DNA of 64,000 nt from Dryocola sp051297175 (lineage in GTDB: Bacteria; Pseudomonadota; Gammaproteobacteria; Enterobacterales; Enterobacteriaceae), in assembly GCF_051297175.1 (NCBI RefSeq), contig NZ_JBINNY010000001.1, forward strand, positions 124,001 through 188,000. The letters are read 5' to 3'. Every line of letters starts with the position of its first letter. The stretch's first letter is position 1. This document shows positions 58,625-64,000 of this stretch, piece after piece. The notes beneath the pieces are model-generated. The model was not told the DNA's origin, did no database searches, and saw only the letters and a list, made by a program, of their open reading frames with translations. Both the position numbers and the translations under genes were made by a program.

Positions 58625-59883
58625 GTTTTTCAACCATCTCCGTTATTGGTCTTGGCTACATCGGATTACCCACGGCGGCGGCCTTCGCTTCCCGCCAGTG
58701 CAACGTTGTTGGCATCGATATCAATCAGCATGCGGTAGACACCATCAACCGTGGTGCCATTCACATCGTTGAACCGGAGTTGGATAAGGTCGTGAAAACG
58801 GCCGTTGAAGCGGGCTTTTTGCGTGCCAGCACGCAACCCGTGGAAGCCGATGCCTATTTGATTGCCGTCCCTACGCCGTTTATGGGCGATCACGAGCCGG
58901 ATATGGCTTTTGTTAAAGCCGCGGCGGAATCGATCGCTCCGGTCCTGAAAAAAGGCTCGCTGGTCATTCTGGAGTCCACTTCTCCCGTAGGTTCTACCGA
59001 GCAAATGGCCGAATGGCTGGCGACGCTACGCCCGGATCTTACCTTCCCACAGCAGGCAGGTGAAGCCGCAGACATTAACGTTGCCTACTGCCCGGAACGT
59101 GTGCTCCCCGGCCAGGTCATGGTCGAACTTATCAAAAACGACCGGGTTATCGGCGGCATGACGCCGCTTTGCTCCGCGCGCGCCAGCGAGCTGTACAAAA
59201 TTTTCCTTGAAGGCGAATGCGTCGTCACCAACTCCCGTACGGCAGAAATGTGCAAGCTGACGGAAAACAGCTTCCGTGACGTGAACATTGCGTTCGCGAA
59301 CGAGCTTTCGCTGATTTGTGCCGATCAGGGCATCAACGTTTGGGAATTGATCCGCTTGGCAAATCGCCATCCGCGCGTGAATATTCTCCAGCCGGGGCCG
59401 GGCGTTGGCGGGCATTGCATTGCTGTCGATCCGTGGTTCATCGTTGCGCAAAACCCGCAGCAGGCGCGCCTGATTCGCATCGCGCGCGAAGTGAACGATG
59501 ATAAGCCGCACTGGGTTATCAATCAGGTGAAGGCCGCCGTTGCGGACAGCCTCGCGGAAAATGGCCGCCGTGCCAGCGAGCTGAAAATCGCCTGCTTTGG
59601 CCTCGCTTTCAAACCAAACATCGACGACCTGCGCGAAAGCCCGGCGATGGAAATTGCCGAAATGATTGCCTCATGGCACAGCGGTGAAACGCTGGTGGTT
59701 GAGCCGAACATTCATCAGCTGCCGAAAAAGCTCGAAGGCCACTGCCAGCTAGCCTCGCTCGACGAAGCGTTACGGCAGGCGGACGTGCTGGTCATGCTGG
59801 TGGATCACAACGAGTTTAAAGCCCTTTCCGGCGATAAAATCCAGCAGCGCTGGGTTGTTGATACCAAAGGCGTCTGGCGTTAA
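58621..59883 (+). CDS. wecC: UDP-N-acetyl-D-mannosamine dehydrogenase
   Basis: Oxidises UDP-ManNAc to UDP-ManNAcA with NAD+, in two steps. The 420 residues match E. coli. The Rossmann motif is GLGYIGLPTAAAFA, and the catalytic cysteine is Cys266 in GVGGHCIAVDPWF. The LAFKPNIDDLRESPA motif marks the C-terminal domain. In E. coli rffG and rffH follow; here wecD follows after 20 bases. Confidence 0.97.
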   Translation: MSFSTISVIGLGYIGLPTAAAFASRQCNVVGIDINQHAVDTINRGAIHIVEPELDKVVKTAVEAGFLRASTQPVEADAYLIAVPTPFMGDHEPDMAFVKAAAESIAPVLKKGSLVILESTSPVGSTEQMAEWLATLRPDLTFPQQAGEAADINVAYCPERVLPGQVMVELIKNDRVIGGMTPLCSARASELYKIFLEGECVVTNSRTAEMCKLTENSFRDVNIAFANELSLICADQGINVWELIRLANRHPRVNILQPGPGVGGHCIAVDPWFIVAQNPQQARLIRIAREVNDDKPHWVINQVKAAVADSLAENGRRASELKIACFGLAFKPNIDDLRESPAMEIAEMIASWHSGETLVVEPNIHQLPKKLEGHCQLASLDEALRQADVLVMLVDHNEFKALSGDKIQQRWVVDTKGVWR

Positions 59884-59903
59884 TCCGCCTAGCGAGGCTA
59901 ATC

Positions 59904-60584
59904 ATGAACAGTGCGCTCTGCGCCCGGCTTGAACCGCTGGACTGGGAAAATCAATTCTTTGGCGTTAACAGCGCCATTGTTCGTTTTTGCGACCCTGCAC
60001 CGGCTTTAAGCGCGGCAGACTTAGCGGCCTTTGGGCGCGTGCAGGCGAAGATTCCCGCCCATCGCACCGATCTGCTCGACGGTTTGCAGCAGCTTGGCTT
60101 CAAGCTGGTGGAGGGCGAGGTCGATCTCGTATTACGCGTTGGCACGGATAATGCTTTATCTAGCGCTATCGTTGCCGAACAGGGCGATATTCCCGTTCTG
60201 CGCGAAATGTCCGCAAGGGTATTCACGCAAAGCCGCTTCCGCATGCCGTGGTATCAGCCCGAAGATAGCGGTCGTTTCTATGCGCAGTGGGTGGAAAATG
60301 CGGTGCTGGGCACCTTTGACCACCAGTGTCTGCTGCTAAAAAACGGTGGCGATATTCAGGGTTACGTCAGCATGCGCCAGCTAAACGAACATGAAGCGCG
60401 CATTGGCCTGCTCGCCGGGCGTGGCGTGGGTGAGCAACTGATGAACGCGGCGCATAAGTGGTGCCAGCAACGTGAACTGAAAACGCTGCGTGTCGCCACG
60501 CAGATAAGCAATACCGCGGCTTTGCGGCGTTATATTCAAAGCGGTGCGACGGTAGAAAGCACCGCTTTCTGGTTATACAGGTGA
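59904..60584 (+). CDS. wecD: dTDP-fucosamine acetyltransferase
   Basis: GNAT-family enzyme of 226 residues (also called RffC) that acetylates dTDP-4-amino-4,6-dideoxygalactose to the Fuc4NAc donor of ECA. The C-terminal half holds the acetyl-CoA fold (RIGLLAGRGVGEQLMNAAHKW) and the conserved RRYIQSGATVESTAFWLYR. The N-terminal half is more variable but aligns with E. coli (WENQFFGVNSAIVR). It precedes wecE by four bases. The usual order of enzyme steps is WecE before WecD. Confidence 0.94.
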   Translation: MNSALCARLEPLDWENQFFGVNSAIVRFCDPAPALSAADLAAFGRVQAKIPAHRTDLLDGLQQLGFKLVEGEVDLVLRVGTDNALSSAIVAEQGDIPVLREMSARVFTQSRFRMPWYQPEDSGRFYAQWVENAVLGTFDHQCLLLKNGGDIQGYVSMRQLNEHEARIGLLAGRGVGEQLMNAAHKWCQQRELKTLRVATQISNTAALRRYIQSGATVESTAFWLYR

Positions 60585-60588
60585 AAAA

Positions 60589-61719
60589 ATGATCCCATTT
60601 AATGCTCCGCCGGTAGTAGGTTCAGAACTCGAATATATGCAGGCCGCGATGGGCAGCGGCAAGCTTTGTGGCGACGGCGGTTTCACGCGTCGCTGTCAGC
60701 AGTGGATGGAGCAGCGCTTCGGCAGCAAAAAGGTTTTGCTGACACCGTCCTGTACCGCTTCGCTGGAGATGGCCGCTCTGCTGCTGGATATCAAAGCTGG
60801 CGATGAAGTCATCATGCCGAGCTACACCTTTGTGTCTACCGCGAACGCGTTTGTGCTACGTGGGGCGAAAGTGGTGTTTGTCGATATCCGCCCGGACACC
60901 ATGAATATCGACGAGACGCTGATCGAAGCGGCAATCACCGAGAAAACCCGCGCCATCGTGCCGGTTCATTACGCGGGCGTGGCCTGCGAGATGGACACGA
61001 TTATGGCTCTGGCGAAAAAACATAACCTGTTCGTAGTGGAAGACGCCGCGCAGGGCGTGATGTCTACCTATAAAGGCCGCGCGCTGGGCACCATCGGCCA
61101 CATCGGCTGCTTTAGCTTTCACGAAACCAAAAACTACACCGCGGGCGGCGAAGGCGGCGCGACGCTCATCAATGACGCGTCGCTGATTGAGCGCGCTGAA
61201 ATCATCCGTGAAAAAGGCACCAACCGCAGCCAGTTCTTCCGCGGTCAGGTGGATAAATATACCTGGCGCGACATCGGTTCCAGCTATCTGATGGCCGATC
61301 TGCAGGCCGCCTATCTCTGGGCGCAGCTTGAAGCCGCTGAAAAAATTAACCATCAGCGCCTGCAGCTTTGGCAGGCCTATCACGATGCGTTGTCTCCTCT
61401 GGCGCGTGCGGGTCGCATCGAACTGCCTTCAATACCGAAAGACTGTGTGCAGAACGCCCACATGTTTTACATCAAGCTGCGCGACGTGGAAGACCGCACC
61501 GCGCTGATTTCGTATCTCAAAGAGGCCGAGATCATGGCGGTATTCCATTACATCCCGCTGCACGCGTGCCCGGCGGGCGAAAAGTTCGGCTATTTCCACG
61601 GCGAAGATCGTTTCACCACTAAAGAGAGCGAACGCCTGGTGCGTCTGCCGCTGTTCTATAACCTGTCTGCCGTTAACCAACGTACTGTGATCAATACGTT
61701 GTTAAGCTACCTTTCCTGA
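60589..61719 (+). CDS. wecE: dTDP-4-amino-4,6-dideoxygalactose transaminase
   Basis: PLP enzyme of 376 residues (RffA) that transfers an amino group from glutamate to dTDP-4-keto-6-deoxyglucose. The PLP lysine is Lys181 in HETKNYTAGGEGG, in the DegT/DnrJ/EryC1 family. VEDAAQGVMSTYKGRALG is the cofactor-binding segment. Its substrate is made by RffH and RffG type enzymes, whose genes are not in this cluster. wzxE starts two bases after the stop. Confidence 0.97.
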   Translation: MIPFNAPPVVGSELEYMQAAMGSGKLCGDGGFTRRCQQWMEQRFGSKKVLLTPSCTASLEMAALLLDIKAGDEVIMPSYTFVSTANAFVLRGAKVVFVDIRPDTMNIDETLIEAAITEKTRAIVPVHYAGVACEMDTIMALAKKHNLFVVEDAAQGVMSTYKGRALGTIGHIGCFSFHETKNYTAGGEGGATLINDASLIERAEIIREKGTNRSQFFRGQVDKYTWRDIGSSYLMADLQAAYLWAQLEAAEKINHQRLQLWQAYHDALSPLARAGRIELPSIPKDCVQNAHMFYIKLRDVEDRTALISYLKEAEIMAVFHYIPLHACPAGEKFGYFHGEDRFTTKESERLVRLPLFYNLSAVNQRTVINTLLSYLS

Positions 61720-61720
61720 T

Positions 61721-62971
61721 ATGTCGCTGGCTAAAGCCTCAGTGTGGACCGCAGGGTCCACGCTGGTAAAAATTGCTGCCGGCCTGCTGGTCGTAAAACT
61801 CCTCGCGGTGGCGTATGGCCCGAGCGGCGTGGGGCTGGCGGGTAACTTTCGTCAGATGGTTACCGTGCTGGGCGTGCTGGCGGGGGCCGGTATTTTCAAC
61901 GGCGTCACCAAATACGTTGCGCAGTACCACGATGACCCTGAACAGCTTCGTAAAGTGCTTGGCACCTCTTCGGCTATGGTGCTCGGCTTTTCAAGCCTGC
62001 TGGCGGTTGTGTTTGTGCTGGCGGCAAAGCCCATCAGCATCGGCCTGTTCGGCCATGACCATTATCAGGGCCTGGTGCGGCTGGTTGCGCTAGTACAAAT
62101 GGGCATCGCCTGGGCTAACCTGTCGCTGGCGATCATGAAAGGCTTTCGCGATGCGGCGGGGAATGCCCTGGCGCTGATTGGCGGCAGCCTGATTGGCGTA
62201 GCGGCTTACTATCTTTGCTATCGCCTGGGCGGTTACCCGGGTGCTTTGCTTGGCCTGGCGCTGGTGCCGGCGCTCGTGCTGATCCCGGCAGGTTTTATGC
62301 TGGTTCGCCGCGACCATGTGCCGCTGGCCTACCTGAAGCCGCAGTGGGATAGGGTCTACGCCAGCAGCCTCGGCAAGTTCACCATCATGGCGGTAATCAC
62401 TTCTATCACGCTGCCGGTGGCTTACGTGATGATGCGTAACCTGCTTGCCGAAAATTATAGTTGGGACGATGTGGGCATCTGGCAGGGCGTGAGCAGTATC
62501 TCCGACGCCTACCTTCAATTCATCACCGCTTCGTTCAGCGTTTACCTGCTGCCGACGCTATCCCGGCTGACCGCAAAGCAGGACATCTCACGCGAAATCG
62601 TCCGCTCTCTGAAGTTTGTTCTGCCAGCAGTGGCGATTGCGAGCTTCACCGTGTGGCTGCTGCGCGATTTTGCTATCTGGCTGCTGTTCTCGCATAAGTT
62701 CATCGCCATGCGCGATCTCTTCGCCTGGCAGCTGGTGGGCGACGTGCTGAAGGTCGGGTCGTACGTATTTGGCTATTTGGTCATCGCCAAGGCCTCGCTG
62801 CGCTTTTATATTTTGACTGAAATTAGCCAGTTTGCTTTATTAACCGGATTCTCACGCTGGCTGATCCCAGCCCATGGCGCTCTGGGTGCCGCACAGGCCT
62901 ACATGGCGACATACATTGTTTACTTCGCGCTCTGCTGTGGCGTGTTTCTCCTATATCGTAGACGAGCATGA
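61721..62971 (+). CDS. wzxE: ECA lipid III flippase
   Basis: Polytopic inner-membrane protein of 416 residues, E. coli length, that moves the undecaprenyl-linked trisaccharide to the periplasmic face. About twelve hydrophobic segments are visible from VWTAGSTLVKIAAGLLVVKL to the last near VYFALCCGVFLLY. It belongs to the polysaccharide exporter superfamily. Its stop overlaps the wecF start by four bases. Confidence 0.96.
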   Translation: MSLAKASVWTAGSTLVKIAAGLLVVKLLAVAYGPSGVGLAGNFRQMVTVLGVLAGAGIFNGVTKYVAQYHDDPEQLRKVLGTSSAMVLGFSSLLAVVFVLAAKPISIGLFGHDHYQGLVRLVALVQMGIAWANLSLAIMKGFRDAAGNALALIGGSLIGVAAYYLCYRLGGYPGALLGLALVPALVLIPAGFMLVRRDHVPLAYLKPQWDRVYASSLGKFTIMAVITSITLPVAYVMMRNLLAENYSWDDVGIWQGVSSISDAYLQFITASFSVYLLPTLSRLTAKQDISREIVRSLKFVLPAVAIASFTVWLLRDFAIWLLFSHKFIAMRDLFAWQLVGDVLKVGSYVFGYLVIAKASLRFYILTEISQFALLTGFSRWLIPAHGALGAAQAYMATYIVYFALCCGVFLLYRRRA

Positions 62972-64000
62972 CGACACTGATTCACGTACTGGGTTCGGAT
63001 ATCCCGCATCATAACCAGACGGTTTTGCGTTTCTTTAACGACGCTCTGGCCGCCTCACATCCGCACGCGCGCCAGTTTATGGTGGTCTCAACGGATGGCG
63101 CATTGCCATCAGCGTTTCCCGAGCTTGCGATTACGCTCTTCCCTTCTAAAAAAGCGCTGGCGCAGGCCGTGGTTGGGAAAGCGCGGGCCGATCGTCAGCA
63201 GAAATTCTTTTTCCACGGGCAGTTCAACGGCGCGCTATGGATCGCGCTGCTGACCGGCGGGCTAAAGCCCGCACAGGTAAGCTGGCATATCTGGGGGGCG
63301 GATTTATATGAAGCCTCACGCAAGCTAAAGTTTCGCCTGTTTTACCTGCTGCGCCGCATTGCGCAGGGCCGCGTTGGCCGGGTCTTCGCTACGCGCGGCG
63401 ATCTTAACTATTTACACCAGCGCCATCCTCGCGTGCCCGGTGAGCTGCTTTACTTCCCAACCCGCATGGACCCCGCGCTTAATAACATGGGCGATGAGGT
63501 CAAAACTGCGGGCAAACTCACGCTGCTGGTGGGCAACTCTGGCGATCGCAGCAATCAGCACGTTGCCGCGCTGCGGGCAATACACGCCCAGTTTGGCGAC
63601 ACCGTGCGCGTTGTCGTTCCTATGGGCTACCCGGAAAATAACGGCGCTTATATTGCGGAAGTCGAGCAGGCTGGCCGCGCGCTGTTCAGCGCTGAAAATC
63701 TGCAGGTGCTGAAAGAGAAAGTCGAATTCAACGAATACCTTACCCTGCTGCGCCAGTGTGATTTGGGGTATTTCATTTTTGACCGCCAGCAGGGCATCGG
63801 CACCCTTTGCCTGCTGATTCAGGCGGGGATCCCGTGCGTGCTGAGCCGTAAAAACCCGTTCTGGCAGGATATGGTCGAACAGCATGTGCCCGTGCTCTAC
63901 ACGGGCGATCCGCTGGATGAAACGATCGTGCGCGAAGCACAGCGCCAGCTACGCTTACTGGATAAGCAACAGATTGCCTTTTTCAATCCCAACTATATTG
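62968..64000 (+). CDS. wecF: TDP-Fuc4NAc:lipid II Fuc4NAc transferase, 3' end cut off by the window
   Basis: Glycosyltransferase that adds the third sugar (Fuc4NAc) of the ECA repeat. About 344 codons are visible from the ATG at 62968, near the full length of ~359 in E. coli, with no stop before the window end. The sequence follows E. coli WecF throughout: TLIHVLGSDIPHHN, FFFHGQFN, HIWGADLYE, LVGNSGDRSN, GYFIFDRQQGIGTLCLLIQ and FFNPNYI at the end. The ATGA overlap with wzxE suggests coupled translation. wzyE and wecG would be expected next. Confidence 0.96.
   Translation, partial: MTTLIHVLGSDIPHHNQTVLRFFNDALAASHPHARQFMVVSTDGALPSAFPELAITLFPSKKALAQAVVGKARADRQQKFFFHGQFNGALWIALLTGGLKPAQVSWHIWGADLYEASRKLKFRLFYLLRRIAQGRVGRVFATRGDLNYLHQRHPRVPGELLYFPTRMDPALNNMGDEVKTAGKLTLLVGNSGDRSNQHVAALRAIHAQFGDTVRVVVPMGYPENNGAYIAEVEQAGRALFSAENLQVLKEKVEFNEYLTLLRQCDLGYFIFDRQQGIGTLCLLIQAGIPCVLSRKNPFWQDMVEQHVPVLYTGDPLDETIVREAQRQLRLLDKQQIAFFNPNYI

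Overview
The window is core chromosome of a member of the Enterobacteriaceae. Gene content, gene order and protein sequences follow Escherichia coli K-12 closely (the metF-murI and ilv-rho-wec regions), and a complete rRNA operon is present. The genus is not resolved here. It is not E. coli: argG lies inside the arg operon, katG and gldA are missing after metF, a chitinase gene sits beside oxyS/oxyR, and rffG/rffH are missing from the enterobacterial common antigen (ECA) cluster.

Left part (1-10 kb): the 3' end of metF is followed by a tandem array of 47-bp REP-like units. Next comes a carbohydrate module. fsaB and ptsA (aldolase and a fused HPr/EI/EIIA phosphotransferase) run leftward, and frwC-frwB-pflD-pflC-frwD (PTS permease, glycyl radical enzyme, its activase and a second EIIB) run rightward. 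A CRP-like site lies between the two arms, and the AraC-type regulator yijO closes the module.

10-19 kb: ppc, then the divergent arginine locus argE / argC-argB-argG-argH with two ARG boxes in the shared control region. 19-24 kb: a secreted multidomain GH18 chitinase, the OxyS small RNA, oxyR and sthA. 24-30 kb: fabR-yijD, trmA, a cobalamin riboswitch with btuB, and murI overlapping btuB.

30-35.4 kb: a full rrn operon (P1, P2, boxA, 16S, tRNA-Glu, 23S, 5S, tRNA-Asp, tRNA-Trp, terminator). Its upstream flank (murI) is that of E. coli rrnB and its downstream flank (tRNA-Asp/tRNA-Trp/hdfR) is that of rrnC, so the chromosome is rearranged at rrn relative to E. coli.

35.4-48 kb: hdfR, maoP, comM (yifB), then the attenuated ilvL-ilvG-ilvM-ilvE-ilvD-ilvA operon for branched-chain amino acids and the ilvY/ilvC pair. 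48-55 kb: ppiC, rep, gppA, rhlB, trxA, a short rhoL-like leader peptide and rho. 55-64 kb: the ECA operon wecA-wzzE-wecB-wecC-wecD-wecE-wzxE-wecF (last gene cut by the window end), without rffG and rffH.

Nearly everything here belongs to known families and I see no clearly undescribed defence or mobile system. The points most worth a second look are the PTS/glycyl-radical/aldolase module, the rrn junction, the shortened ECA cluster, the chitinase insertion, the diverged OxyS 3' loop, the shortened rhoL, and the REP array.
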